The notes below the pieces were generated by a model. The model did not search any database. It was not told where the DNA came from and saw nothing but the letters and a program-made list of their open reading frames with translations. Below are positions 8,836-17,349 of a stretch of DNA of 48,752 nucleotides, one piece after another. A program made the translations under genes and the position numbers. Positions within the stretch are counted from its first letter, which is position 1; each line of letters opens with the position of its first letter. This DNA is from Lentisphaeraceae bacterium (GTDB lineage: Bacteria; Verrucomicrobiota; Kiritimatiellia; RFP12; DVOR01): assembly GCA_004555175.1 (NCBI GenBank), contig SFJE01000019.1, forward strand, positions 1-48,752, given 5' to 3'.

Positions 8836-9756
8836 ATGAGCCAGAAGATTGCCTTCCACCATCGCGTGGAGTATGCCACCCTGCGGACGCTACAGGGGAT
8901 TGTGACGCTCTTCCCCATCCCCTGGGTGGGGAGCGCCTTCTCGGGAGTTCTGCGCGTGGTCTTCCGGCTCTGCTGGCCGTTGAAGCGGGAGACCATCTCG
9001 CGCATTCGCGAGGTCTTTGGTCAAGAGACGCCGGTGGCGGAGTGTCGGCGCATTGCCCGCACCTCGGTGTGGAATCTGCTGATGAACTTTGTCGAGCTCT
9101 TCCACGCCCGGAAGATGGACTTGGCCTACCTGGCCGACCACCTGGAAGGCACGGCCGAGGGGAAGGCCAAGCTTCAGCGGCTGATTGATAAGCACGGCGG
9201 GGTGGTCATTGCCCTGCCGCATATGGGCAACTGGGACTTGGCGGGCGTGGCCTGCTCAGCCTTTGGGTTTCCCTTGATGGCGGTGGGGCGGCCGCAGAAC
9301 AACCCGCTCTTTGAGGCGTGGCTGCGGCGTTGCCGCCTCAACTTCCAGACGGTCGACCGCCGTAAACCGAGCTCCTTTGTGCGTGTGGCGCACCATTTGA
9401 AGAGCGGCGGGGTCTTTGCGATTCTGCCCGATGTGCGGCACAACAAGCCGGGGGTGAGCGTGACGGTCTTTGGGAAGCCGGAGGTGCAGTTGGGCAAGGG
9501 GCTGGCGAAGTTTTCGCGGATGGCCAATGTGCCGATTGTGCCCTTTGTGATGGAGCGGGTGGATGCTTCGCACCACAAGTTGCACTTGGGCGAGCCCATC
9601 TTCCCCGATCTTGATGCAAGCGCCGAAGCCGATGCCCAGCGCCTCACCCAGCAGGTGTGGGACCTCTTTGAGGCGCGTATTCGCGCCAAACCAGAACAGT
9701 GGTTCTGGCATAACCGACGTTGGATTTTAACCCCCTTGTATACGCAGACGCGCTGA
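8836..9756 (+). CDS. Lipid A biosynthesis acyltransferase (LpxL/HtrB family)
   Basis: 306 aa, the usual length for the family. It transfers a secondary fatty acyl chain from acyl-ACP to a lipid A precursor at the inner membrane. The catalytic H-x4-D motif is HMGNWD with His129 and Asp134. An N-terminal hydrophobic stretch (IVTLFPIPWVGSAFSGV) fits membrane association. The end, WFWHNRRWILTPL, matches the conserved W-x-H-x-RW close of the family. Its presence implies a Gram-negative envelope with lipid A. Which acyl position it modifies cannot be told from sequence. A terminator hairpin overlaps its stop codon. Confidence 0.9.
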   Translation: MSQKIAFHHRVEYATLRTLQGIVTLFPIPWVGSAFSGVLRVVFRLCWPLKRETISRIREVFGQETPVAECRRIARTSVWNLLMNFVELFHARKMDLAYLADHLEGTAEGKAKLQRLIDKHGGVVIALPHMGNWDLAGVACSAFGFPLMAVGRPQNNPLFEAWLRRCRLNFQTVDRRKPSSFVRVAHHLKSGGVFAILPDVRHNKPGVSVTVFGKPEVQLGKGLAKFSRMANVPIVPFVMERVDASHHKLHLGEPIFPDLDASAEADAQRLTQQVWDLFEARIRAKPEQWFWHNRRWILTPLYTQTR

Positions 9757-9773
9757 GGCGCGCTGCGTTTTTT
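9743..9773 (+). terminator. Rho-independent terminator overlapping the acyltransferase stop
   Basis: CGCAG and CGCGC (9743-9753, with a bulged A) pair with GCGCGCTGCG (9758-9767) around loop TGAG. Six T residues (9768-9773) follow. The TGA stop at 9754-9756 is in the loop. Confidence 0.8.
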
Positions 9774-9792
9774 AGCATAAGGATACAACACG

Positions 9793-11016
9793 ATGATTCT
9801 GGCCAATGAGAATTATGGCAAGCTGCAGGCTTCTTACCTCTTTTCTGAAATCGCCAAGCGCGTGAAGGCCTTTCAGGCCGCGCACCCGGAGGCGGATGTG
9901 ATTCGCCTGGGGATTGGCGATGTCACCCTCCCCCTGGCCCCGGCCTGCCTCGAGGCAATGCACAAGGCCGTCGACGAGCTCGGCCACGCGGCCACCTTCC
10001 GCGGCTACGGCCCCGAGCAGGGCTACGACTTCCTGCGCGAAGCCATTGCCAAGAACGACTATCAGGCGCGCGGGTGCGACATCGAGCCCGGCGAAATCTT
10101 CGTGAGCGATGGCTCGAAGTGCGACTGCGCGAATATTCAGGAACTCTTCGCCCAAGAGCTGCGCATTGCGATCCCCGACCCGGTCTACCCGGTCTATGTG
10201 GACACCAATGTGATGGCCGGGCGCACCGGCGCGAACGTGGACGGCCGCTACCAGGGGCTGCACTACCTCGAGAGCACCCCCGCTAATGGCTTCGTCCCCG
10301 CGCCCCCCGCCGAGGCCGTCGACCTCATCTACCTCTGCTTCCCGAACAACCCCACCGGCGCGGTGGCCACGCGCGAGCAGCTCGCCGCCTGGGTCGCCTA
10401 CGCCAAGGCCAACAAGGCCCTCCTCCTCTTTGATGCCGCCTACGAAGCCTTCATCCGCGATCCCGAGATTCCCCACTCCATCTACGAGATTGAGGGCGCC
10501 AAGGACGTGGCCATCGAGTTCCGCTCCTTCTCCAAGAAGGCCGGCTTCACTGGCGTGCGCTGCGCCTTCACCGTGGTGCCCAAGAACCTCGTGGCCTACG
10601 CCAAGGACGGCACCGAGATCCCCCTGCACGCGATGTGGAACCGCCGCCACACCACCAAGTTCAACGGCGTCTCCTACCCCGTCCAGCGCGCCGCAGAAGC
10701 CGTCTACTCGCGCGATGGCGCCTGCCAGTGCACCCAGCAGGTCGATTACTACCTCGGCAACGCCAAGCTCATCCGCAAAGGCCTCCAGGACCTCGGCTAC
10801 ACCTGCGTGGGCGGCGACAACTCCCCCTACGTCTGGGTCAACGTCCAGGGCAGCTCTTGGGACTTCTTCGACCGCCTGCTCAACGAGGCGCAGGTCGTCA
10901 CCACCCCCGGCGCCGGTTTCGGCAAGTGCGGCGAAGGCTTCATCCGCATCTCCGCCTTCAACGACCGCACCCGCGTCATCGAGGCGATGGAGCGGATTGC
11001 TAGCGCGCTGCGCTAG
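9793..11016 (+). CDS. dapL: LL-diaminopimelate aminotransferase
   Basis: 407 aa, standard family length. It converts tetrahydrodipicolinate directly to LL-2,6-diaminopimelate with glutamate as amino donor (PLP enzyme), bypassing the succinylase or acetylase steps of lysine and peptidoglycan synthesis. Diagnostic segments are NENYGKLQASYLF at the start, GIGDVTLPL, YLCFPNNPTGAV and the PLP lysine Lys248 in SFSKKAGFTG. The DapL route is typical of Chlamydiae, other PVC bacteria, plants and some anaerobes, which informs the organism call. An AAGGA 10 nt upstream serves as ribosome site. No other lysine gene is adjacent. The stop lies inside a 15-bp hairpin. Confidence 0.96.
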   Translation: MILANENYGKLQASYLFSEIAKRVKAFQAAHPEADVIRLGIGDVTLPLAPACLEAMHKAVDELGHAATFRGYGPEQGYDFLREAIAKNDYQARGCDIEPGEIFVSDGSKCDCANIQELFAQELRIAIPDPVYPVYVDTNVMAGRTGANVDGRYQGLHYLESTPANGFVPAPPAEAVDLIYLCFPNNPTGAVATREQLAAWVAYAKANKALLLFDAAYEAFIRDPEIPHSIYEIEGAKDVAIEFRSFSKKAGFTGVRCAFTVVPKNLVAYAKDGTEIPLHAMWNRRHTTKFNGVSYPVQRAAEAVYSRDGACQCTQQVDYYLGNAKLIRKGLQDLGYTCVGGDNSPYVWVNVQGSSWDFFDRLLNEAQVVTTPGAGFGKCGEGFIRISAFNDRTRVIEAMERIASALR

Positions 11017-11024
11017 CAATCCGC
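10992..11024 (+). terminator. Strong hairpin carrying the dapL stop codon
   Basis: A 15-bp stem (10992-11006 with 11010-11024) with loop GCT. The TAG stop at 11014-11016 is in the 3' arm. No T-tract follows; heptamer repeats begin immediately. It may be a terminator working without T-tract or an mRNA 3'-end protecting stem. Confidence 0.55.
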
Positions 11025-11045
11025 GATAGACGATAGACGATAGAC
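11025..11045 (+). repeat. Heptamer array, 3x GATAGAC
   Basis: Three perfect copies at 11025-11031, 11032-11038 and 11039-11045. They are followed by GGGAAGCGCGTTCCGCGAC, the flank seen at several other arrays. The reverse complement of the same triplet lies at 11521-11541, so the two bracket the four-helix-bundle gene. Confidence 0.9.
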
Positions 11046-11107
11046 GGGAAGCGCGTTCCGCGACAGGTCAGCCCACGCCCTACGAACCTCCCCAGGAGCG
11101 AGAAGCG

Positions 11108-11500
11108 ATGAGCAGCTTTATGGATTTAGCCGTTTGGCAAGTGAGTATGGAACTCGTCGAAGAGGTCTATACACTCTGCATCCAGTTGCCGCGCTTTGAG
11201 CGTTCGGCGCTTGCCGACCAACTACGCCGGGCAGCGGTCTCCATTCCCTCAAACATCTCGGAGGGCTATGCGCGGTTCAATCCCAAGGAGTTCCTGCGGT
11301 TTCTACGTATTGCGCAAGGATCGGCAGCGGAGGTCCAGACACAACTGCTTATCTGTGTGCGCGTGAAATACGCCACCTCTGAACAAGTTCAGCCAGCGCT
11401 GGAACTTGTGAAACGGGTTGGCAAGCTGCTTTACAACTTCAGTAGAGCTCAAGAACGTATTATCGAAGAGAATGCCAAGCCGCTTCGGGCCGGGGAATAA
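11108..11500 (+). CDS. Four-helix-bundle protein (23S rRNA intervening-sequence protein family)
   Basis: 130 aa, typical for the family (about 115-130). The signature is complete: DLAVWQVSMELVEEVY in helix 1, LADQLRRAAVSIPSNISEGYAR, then FLRIAQGSAAEVQTQL. The family was named from ORFs inserted in 23S rRNA genes, but many members, like this one, are far from rRNA. Avd of diversity-generating retroelements has a related fold. Function is not established. The gene sits alone between dapL and the phosphofructokinase and is bracketed by inverted GATAGAC triplets, so the whole 0.5-kb piece looks like an inserted cassette. Base use is less C-rich than in the 3' half of dapL. Confidence 0.9.
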   Translation: MSSFMDLAVWQVSMELVEEVYTLCIQLPRFERSALADQLRRAAVSIPSNISEGYARFNPKEFLRFLRIAQGSAAEVQTQLLICVRVKYATSEQVQPALELVKRVGKLLYNFSRAQERIIEENAKPLRAGE

Positions 11501-11520
11501 CCTCCTGCGCCAGCATTCTC

Positions 11521-11541
11521 GTCTATCGTCTATCGTCTATC
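11521..11541 (-). repeat. Heptamer array, 3x GTCTATC (inverted copy of 11025-11045)
   Basis: Three perfect units, the exact reverse complement of the upstream GATAGAC triplet, lying 20 bp after the four-helix-bundle stop. The pair forms 21-bp inverted terminal repeats around the gene. Confidence 0.9.
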
Positions 11542-11573
11542 GAATAAACAAGCGACTGAAAGGAGCGCAGGTT

Positions 11574-12770
11574 ATGACTGGAAACATGTTAATCGCGCAA
11601 AGCGGCGGACCATCGATGGTCATCAATCAGAGTTTGGTTGGTGCTGTTCTCGCGGCGAAGGCCTCCAACAAGATTGTGGAGATTTACGGCGCGCTGCACG
11701 GCATTCAGGGGATCTTTGACGAGGACTTCATCGACCTGCGGGCTGAGCCCGAGGAGGTGCTGCTGAAGGTGGCGCAGACGCCGAGCTCGGCCTTGGGGTC
11801 GGTGCGCCGCAAGCCAACGAGCGAGGATTGCCGCGCGCTCTTCGCGGTCCTTGCCAAGCGCAACATCCGCTACTTCTTCTACATTGGTGGCAATGACTCG
11901 GCCGAAACGGCCAACATCATCGCCCAGGAGGCTGAGGCCCAGGGCTACGACCTGCGTTGCTTCCACATCCCCAAAACCATTGATAACGACCTGCTCTGCA
12001 ACGACCACACCCCCGGCTACGGATCGGCCGCGCGCTTCGTGGCCTGTGCCGTGCGCGGCGACGACCTGGACAACCGCGCCCTCGGCGGTGTGAAGATCGA
12101 CGTGATTATGGGCCGCAATGCCGGCTTCTTGACCGCGGCCGCCGCGCTGGCCCGTCAGGACCCCGACGACGGTCCGCACCTGATCTACGTGCCCGAGCGG
12201 CCCTTCACCCTCGAGCGCTTTGTGGCGGATGTGGGGGAGTGTCTGGCCAAGTACAAGCGCTGCGTGGTGGCGGTGAGCGAGGGCATCCGCGGCGAAGATG
12301 GTCGGGCGATTGCCGAGAGCTTCTCCAACGAGGTCGATGCCCACGGCAATGTGCAGCTCACCTCCGGAGCGCTGGGCGAGAATCTGGCCGCGGTCATTCG
12401 CGAGAGGCTCAAGGTCAAGCGCGTGCGGGCCGACACCTTTGGCTTTATCCAGCGCTGCTTCGTGGGCGTGGCCTCGGAGGTCGACGCGCGCGAGGCGCGG
12501 TTGGTGGGGTCGGCCGCGGTGCAGGCGGCGGTGGGCGGCAAGCACCACAGCGGCACCATCACGATGACGCGGCTACCGGGCGCGGCTTATCAGATTGACT
12601 ACTCCGTGGCGCCGCTCTCGGCCGTGGCCAAGCACACCCGCGAGCTGCCCGATTGCTACATCAATGCCGAAGGCAACAATGTGACCGGGCTCTTCCTGGA
12701 CTATGCCCGCCCGATTGTGGGCCCGTTGCCGGTGACCGCGCGCTTCAATCAGCTCCGCGGCCGCCGCTAA
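11574..12770 (+). CDS. pfp: 6-phosphofructokinase, diphosphate-dependent type
   Basis: 398 aa. It phosphorylates fructose 6-phosphate in glycolysis. Start at 11574 because AAAGGAG lies 8 nt before it; the longer open frame has no such site and reads through the repeats. The nucleotide/PPi site is GGNDS (Gly105-Asp108), and PKTIDND (133-139) has a lysine where ATP enzymes have glycine, the known mark of PPi specificity. HTPGYGSAARF and MGRNAGFL are also family hallmarks. PPi use makes the step reversible and saves ATP, which suits a fermenting anaerobe. Substrate specificity is inferred from motifs, and some members of this clade also act on sedoheptulose 7-phosphate. The next gene starts 11 bp downstream. 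Confidence 0.9.
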   Translation: MTGNMLIAQSGGPSMVINQSLVGAVLAAKASNKIVEIYGALHGIQGIFDEDFIDLRAEPEEVLLKVAQTPSSALGSVRRKPTSEDCRALFAVLAKRNIRYFFYIGGNDSAETANIIAQEAEAQGYDLRCFHIPKTIDNDLLCNDHTPGYGSAARFVACAVRGDDLDNRALGGVKIDVIMGRNAGFLTAAAALARQDPDDGPHLIYVPERPFTLERFVADVGECLAKYKRCVVAVSEGIRGEDGRAIAESFSNEVDAHGNVQLTSGALGENLAAVIRERLKVKRVRADTFGFIQRCFVGVASEVDAREARLVGSAAVQAAVGGKHHSGTITMTRLPGAAYQIDYSVAPLSAVAKHTRELPDCYINAEGNNVTGLFLDYARPIVGPLPVTARFNQLRGRR

Positions 12771-12781
12771 GGGGGCGCGCA

Positions 12782-13918
12782 ATGGCCTTCTACGACGCGC
12801 TCGCCCGCTCGCTTGAGGCGCTCGACCAGGCCGGCTGCCGCCGCGCCCTGCCGCAGGTCCCGCCCGAGCTCGTCAACCTCTCCAGCAACGACTACCTCGG
12901 GCTGCTGGAAGACGCGGAGTTGCGCGAGCGCTTCTACGCCCAGCTCTCCGGCGAAGACCGCCTCCTGAGCGCGGCGAGCTCGCGTCTGCTCACAGGCAAT
13001 TGCGAGGCGGTCCAGCGGCTAGAAGCGGCCCTTGCCCAGGCCTACGGTGCCGAGGCCGCGCTGGTCTTCGGATCGGGCTACCACGCCAACACCGGCATCC
13101 TCCCGGCACTCGCCGGCCCCAAGAGTTTGGTCCTGGCCGACAAGCTCATCCACGCGAGCATGATTGACGGCATTCGCGCGGCCGGCTGCAAGTTCTTCCG
13201 CTTCCGCCACAACGACCTCGCCCACGCCCGCCAGCTCCTCGAGCGCCACGCGGCCGACTTCGACGAGGTCTTCGTGATGACCGAGAGCGTCTTCTCGATG
13301 GATGGCGACCGCGTCGACCTCAATGGTCTGGTGGCCTTGAAGCGCGACTTCCCGAATGTGGTGCTCTACCTCGACGAGGCGCACGGCGTGGGGGTCTTCG
13401 GCGAGACGGGGCTAGGCTGCGCCCACGAAGCGGGGCTCGCCGGCGAAATTGACCTGCTGGTGGGCACCTGCGGCAAGGCGTGGAGCTCCACCGGCGCCTA
13501 CGTCATTTGCCGCTCGGTGGTGCGCGAAGCACTGGTCAACCGCACGCGCCCATTCATCTTCACCACCGCCCTGCCGCCCATCAATCTGGCCTGGACCCGC
13601 TTCGTCCTCGAAGCCTTCCCGGCGATGGCCGAGCGCCGGCAGCGCGTCCGCGCCATGGGCCGCCGCCTGACCGAAGCGATCACCGCGCGCGGCATTGCCT
13701 GCCCGAGCGCCTCGCAGATTGTCCCGCTGGTGATTGGCAGCAATGAAGCGGCCATTGCGGCGGCCGCGCGCTTCCGCCAAGCGGGCTTCTATGTGCTGCC
13801 CATTCGCCCGCCCACCGTGCCCGAAGGGACCGCCCGCCTGCGCTTTTCGCTGACCGCGGCGGTGAGCGAGGCGGACTTTGCGCGGCTCTTGGCCTTGGTG
13901 ACGGAGGGCGAGGCGTGA
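12782..13918 (+). CDS. bioF: 8-amino-7-oxononanoate synthase / alpha-oxoamine synthase family
   Basis: 378 aa PLP enzyme. BioF condenses alanine with pimeloyl-ACP/CoA to form 8-amino-7-oxononanoate, the first dedicated step of biotin synthesis. LSSNDYLGL near residue 35, the substrate-binding HASMIDG and DEAHGVGVFG (aspartate that binds the pyridine nitrogen) and the PLP lysine Lys232 in GTCGKAWSS are all present. E. coli BioF is 384 aa with Lys236. No other biotin gene is nearby, so an alternative amino-acid substrate (2-amino-3-ketobutyrate ligase or another oxoamine synthase) is possible. It lies 11 bp after the phosphofructokinase and its TGA overlaps the GTG start of recD2. Confidence 0.8.
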   Translation: MAFYDALARSLEALDQAGCRRALPQVPPELVNLSSNDYLGLLEDAELRERFYAQLSGEDRLLSAASSRLLTGNCEAVQRLEAALAQAYGAEAALVFGSGYHANTGILPALAGPKSLVLADKLIHASMIDGIRAAGCKFFRFRHNDLAHARQLLERHAADFDEVFVMTESVFSMDGDRVDLNGLVALKRDFPNVVLYLDEAHGVGVFGETGLGCAHEAGLAGEIDLLVGTCGKAWSSTGAYVICRSVVREALVNRTRPFIFTTALPPINLAWTRFVLEAFPAMAERRQRVRAMGRRLTEAITARGIACPSASQIVPLVIGSNEAAIAAAARFRQAGFYVLPIRPPTVPEGTARLRFSLTAAVSEADFARLLALVTEGEA

Positions 13919-16107
13919 GCTTGGCGCCGGGCGAGGAGACCACCGTCACCGGCACGGTCGAGAGCGTGGTCTTTCGCAATGAGGAGACCGGCTACACGGT
14001 GCTCTCCGTGCGCCCGCCGGCGGCTGGCGATATGCGCGATGGGCGGCGGCTGACGGTGGTAGGCAAGTGCGCCACCGTCTGGCCCGGTGAAGAGATCTCC
14101 GCCGAGGGCCGTTGGGCCGAGGACCCGCGTTTCGGCCGCCAGTTCCGCGCCGAAACGCTCACCTGCGTGGCGCCAACCTCAAGCGAAGGCATCAAGCGCT
14201 TCCTCGCCAGCGGGATGATTCGCGGCATCGGCCCCAAGCTCGCCGAGGCCATCGTCGCCCACTTCGGCAGCGACACCATTACCATCCTCGATAACCGCCC
14301 CGACCGTCTGCGCGAGGTGCCCAAGGTGGGCGCCAAGAAGTGCGCGGAAATTCGCCGCTCGTGGAGCGAGCAGCGCCAGAGCCACACCGTGATGATCTAC
14401 CTGCAATCGCAGGGCATCGGCACGGGGCAGGCCGCGCGCATCTGGCGGCGCTACGGCCCCGACGCCATCGCCATCGTCAAGCGCAACCCCTACCGTCTGG
14501 CCGAGGATGTTCGCGGCATCGGCTTCCTCACGGCCGACCGCATTGCCCTGCAGATGGGCATCGCCAAGGATTCCGAGCTCCGCGCCGAGGCTGGGCTCCT
14601 CCACTGCCTCAAGACCGCCGCTGACGACCAAGGCCACATCTACCTCAAGCAATCCGAGCTCCTCCTCCTGGCCAACGACGCGCTCGACATCCCCGTCGAG
14701 CGCCTCAACGAAGCGCTCTTGGCTGATGCCCAGCGCCAGGTCATCGTGCTGGAAGAGGACCGCGTCTACCTGGCCGAGCACTATGCCGACGAGGTGGCCA
14801 TCGCCACGCGCCTGGCCAAGCTCCTGCACACGCCCACCCGCTGGCGCGCGATTGCCGCCGCCAAGGCCGTCGAGTGGGCCGAAGGGCGGATGGGCCTCAA
14901 GCTCGCCTCCGCGCAATGGCAGGCCCTCACCCAGTCGGTCAGCGCCAAGGTCTCGGTCATCACCGGCGGTCCGGGCGTGGGCAAGACCACGATTATCCGC
15001 GCCCTCTGTGAAATCTTCTCCGCGCGCAAGCTCCAGCTCTTCCTTACCGCACCCACCGGCCGCGCCGCCAAGCGCATGGCCGAATCAACCGGCTTCGCCG
15101 CCACCACCCTCCACCGCCTTCTGCGCTATCAACCCCAGGCCGGTGGCTTCCACTACTGCCTGGAGAACCGCCTGCGCGGCGATGTCTTCATCGTCGACGA
15201 GAGCTCCATGCTCGATGCTTCGCTGATGCGCAAGTTCCTCGAAGCCCTCCCCGACACCGCCACCCTCATCCTGGTGGGCGATGTGGATCAGCTCCCGAGC
15301 GTTGGCCCCGGCAATGTCTTGGGCGACCTCATCGCCTCGGGCGTTATCCCCTGCTCGCGCCTGACCACCATCTTCCGCCAAGATGCCTCCGGCTACATCG
15401 TCCGCAACTCCCACCGCGTCAACCAAGGCGAGACCTTCGAGCTCCCCCCCGCCGGCGCGCCTAGCGACTTCTACTTCACCCAAGCCCTCGACCCGGCCAA
15501 GATCCAGGAGATCCTCCTGCGCCTGATGCTCGAGCGCATTCCCCACAAGTTCGGCTTCGATCCCCTCCATGAGGTCCAGGTCCTCACCCCCATGCGCCGC
15601 GGCGAATTGGGCACCGACCGCCTGAACGAGCGCATCCAGCACGCGATGAACCCCGTCGGCCCCGCCCTCTACCGCGGCAACACCCCCTTCCGCCTGCACG
15701 ACCGCGTGATGCAGATTGCCAACAACTACGACAAAGCGGTCTTCAACGGCGACATCGGCTTCATCTCCGCCGTCGACCCCGAAGCGCGCACCCTCGTGGT
15801 CACCTTCGACGACCGCGAGGTCCCCTACAAGCAAGACGAGCTCGACGAACTGGTCCTGGCCTACGCCACCAGCATCCATAAGTCCCAGGGCAGCGAATAC
15901 CCCGCCGTCATCATCCTCCTGCACACCCAGCATTTCAAGCTCCTGCGCAAGAACCTCCTCTACACCGCCATCACCCGCGGCAAGCAGCTCGTCATCGTCC
16001 TCGGCTCGCCCAAAGCCCTCTGGATTGCCCTCCATGCCGAGGCCGACCTCCTGCGCCAGACAACGCTCGCTCGCCGCCTGGCGGCGGCGAGCGAAGATGA
16101 CAGATGA
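13915..16107 (+). CDS. recD2: RecD-like ATP-dependent DNA helicase (RecD2)
   Basis: 730 aa, the length of RecD2 proteins that work without RecBC. It unwinds DNA 5' to 3' in repair and recombination. The N-terminal region has an OB-like part and tandem helix-hairpin-helix motifs (GIGPKLAEAIVAHFG, VPKVGAKKCAEIRR, GIGTGQAARIWRRYG). Walker A is GGPGVGKTT with Lys357, Walker B is VDESSML near 426, and the C-terminus has the UvrD-like motif with ATSIHKSQGSEYPAVI. The GTG start overlaps bioF's stop, so translation is coupled. The last codons and TGA are part of a GATGACA heptamer pair, so the array wrote the C-terminus. Confidence 0.93.
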   Translation: MSLAPGEETTVTGTVESVVFRNEETGYTVLSVRPPAAGDMRDGRRLTVVGKCATVWPGEEISAEGRWAEDPRFGRQFRAETLTCVAPTSSEGIKRFLASGMIRGIGPKLAEAIVAHFGSDTITILDNRPDRLREVPKVGAKKCAEIRRSWSEQRQSHTVMIYLQSQGIGTGQAARIWRRYGPDAIAIVKRNPYRLAEDVRGIGFLTADRIALQMGIAKDSELRAEAGLLHCLKTAADDQGHIYLKQSELLLLANDALDIPVERLNEALLADAQRQVIVLEEDRVYLAEHYADEVAIATRLAKLLHTPTRWRAIAAAKAVEWAEGRMGLKLASAQWQALTQSVSAKVSVITGGPGVGKTTIIRALCEIFSARKLQLFLTAPTGRAAKRMAESTGFAATTLHRLLRYQPQAGGFHYCLENRLRGDVFIVDESSMLDASLMRKFLEALPDTATLILVGDVDQLPSVGPGNVLGDLIASGVIPCSRLTTIFRQDASGYIVRNSHRVNQGETFELPPAGAPSDFYFTQALDPAKIQEILLRLMLERIPHKFGFDPLHEVQVLTPMRRGELGTDRLNERIQHAMNPVGPALYRGNTPFRLHDRVMQIANNYDKAVFNGDIGFISAVDPEARTLVVTFDDREVPYKQDELDELVLAYATSIHKSQGSEYPAVIILLHTQHFKLLRKNLLYTAITRGKQLVIVLGSPKALWIALHAEADLLRQTTLARRLAAASEDDR

Positions 16108-16109
16108 CA
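16096..16109 (+). repeat. Heptamer pair, 2x GATGACA, overlapping the recD2 stop
   Basis: Two perfect units. The recD2 TGA (16105-16107) is inside the second one. Confidence 0.6.
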
Positions 16110-16110
16110 G

Positions 16111-16133
16111 AAGCGGGCCTGAATGGCCCGCTT
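16111..16133. terminator. Bidirectional hairpin between convergent genes
   Basis: A 9-bp perfect stem (16111-16119 with 16125-16133) and a 5-nt loop, placed between recD2 (plus) and the YggU-like gene (minus). There is no T-tract on either side, so termination strength is uncertain. Confidence 0.6.
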
Positions 16134-16163
16134 AGCATGCACTTGCGGCGCGTGTTCTCTCGC

Positions 16164-16448
16164 TCACAGCCCAAGCTTTGAGCGTAGCGCCTCGGGGGTT
16201 AGGCCGGCGATGGCGAAGCGCTTGAGACGGGCGGTTTGACCGGAGAGGAGGGTGACGGACGTGCGGGGAAGGTCGAGGGCCTCGGCGAGGAAGCGGCGAG
16301 CGGCCTCATTGGCCTTGCCATCGACGGGCGGAGCGGTCAGGGCCACGCGGAGCCAATCGGCCTCGGCCCCGAGGATGGCATTTTTCGAGGCGCGCGGGGT
16401 CACCTTGACCGTCACCGCGCAGCCCGTCTTCCACGGCTCACACCACAC
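16164..16448 (-). CDS. DUF167 / YggU family protein
   Basis: 94 aa, the usual size. The DUF167 fold is recognised by VKVTPRASKNAI, the highly conserved PPVDGKANEAARRFLAEAL and SGQTARLKRFAI. Function is unknown in the family; it is often encoded next to YggT as here. The start is a GTG at 16448, which overlaps the end of the YggT-like gene by 11 bp. It is the last gene of the minus-strand operon beginning at 20161. Confidence 0.9.
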   Translation of the reverse strand: MWCEPWKTGCAVTVKVTPRASKNAILGAEADWLRVALTAPPVDGKANEAARRFLAEALDLPRTSVTLLSGQTARLKRFAIAGLTPEALRSKLGL

Positions 16449-17349
16449 GGGCGACCCCCTGAATCAGGAAGATCCACGCGCCACCGAGAATTGTCGAGAG
16501 CACCCCATAGACGAAGTAGGCCAGAATGGGGGAGACATTGAGCGGCCCCAGACGCAGCACCGGCAGAAAGCCGCCCAACAGCCGCATCAGGTCATCCATC
16601 AATGCCGTCAGCGAACGCGACTTAACGAGCGCGGCCACAAGCCCGAGGATAAAGGTAATGAAGAGCAGGCTGCGGAAGACGGTCAGCAACGAGAGCACCG
16701 CCGCGCCAGCGAGGAAGGTCAGGCGCAACGCCACCGGCAAGGGCGCCAAATCGAAGGGATTGGCCACGCCCCACTGGCGGAAGAGCGCAACCACCTGTTC
16801 GGTCTCGCCTAGCGGATAGAGCACCTGATCGGCGGCAACTTGGCAGAGGGCAATCAGCCCCACCCAACCGGCCAGGAGCACCGGCGCGGCCAGCGCGCGC
16901 GGCAACAGCGAGAAGGGGCGCGTTACGAAGGCCAAGAGGTCGCCCGAGTAGCCGGGGAGGGTCTTGGCGCGGTGCAGGAGCTTGAGGAACAGCCCAGCCG
17001 TAACCAGGCCCCACCAGAACCACAGGAACTGCCCCGCCGCCACCGCGAACCAGCCCAAAAAGCCCTGGGCCGGGAAGTGATAGAGCGCATAGAAGTCCAC
17101 CACCAGCGAGGGGGTGGAGACGCGGTGTAGCAGCGCTGCCCGGGCGCTGAGGGCCATCCCCAGCACCACCACGCTCAGCGCGCGCGGCGGCAGGAAGAGC
17201 GCCGAGTGCAGCGCGGCAAGGAGCTTATCGAAGAGGCGATCCGCCCACGCGGCAAAGGGGTTGAGCAGCAGATACTTGGGCGGCAGGCAGGCGCGGACAA
17301 AGGCCACGAGCGCCAGCAACTGCAAGAGCGAGAGCGCCGTCTCGCTCAT
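16438..17349 (-). CDS. YggT-like integral membrane protein
   Basis: 303 aa with about six to eight hydrophobic segments, so polytopic in the inner membrane. The C-terminal part, LMRLLGGFLPVLRLGPLNVSPILAYFVYG, matches the YggT repeat (R-x-G-x-L-x-x-SP-I/L), and an earlier RPFSLLPRALAAPVLLAG is a second, weaker repeat. E. coli YggT is about 190 aa, so this version carries an extra N-terminal ~100 residues. The start ATG at 17349 overlaps the coaX stop (ATGA). YggT proteins are linked to membrane or osmotic functions, but the role is not settled. Confidence 0.75.
   Translation of the reverse strand: MSETALSLLQLLALVAFVRACLPPKYLLLNPFAAWADRLFDKLLAALHSALFLPPRALSVVVLGMALSARAALLHRVSTPSLVVDFYALYHFPAQGFLGWFAVAAGQFLWFWWGLVTAGLFLKLLHRAKTLPGYSGDLLAFVTRPFSLLPRALAAPVLLAGWVGLIALCQVAADQVLYPLGETEQVVALFRQWGVANPFDLAPLPVALRLTFLAGAAVLSLLTVFRSLLFITFILGLVAALVKSRSLTALMDDLMRLLGGFLPVLRLGPLNVSPILAYFVYGVLSTILGGAWIFLIQGVARVV

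Noticed and set aside
7353..11500. A diversity-generating retroelement suggested by Avd-like proteins
   Set aside because: No reverse transcriptase, template repeat or variable repeat is present in the window.
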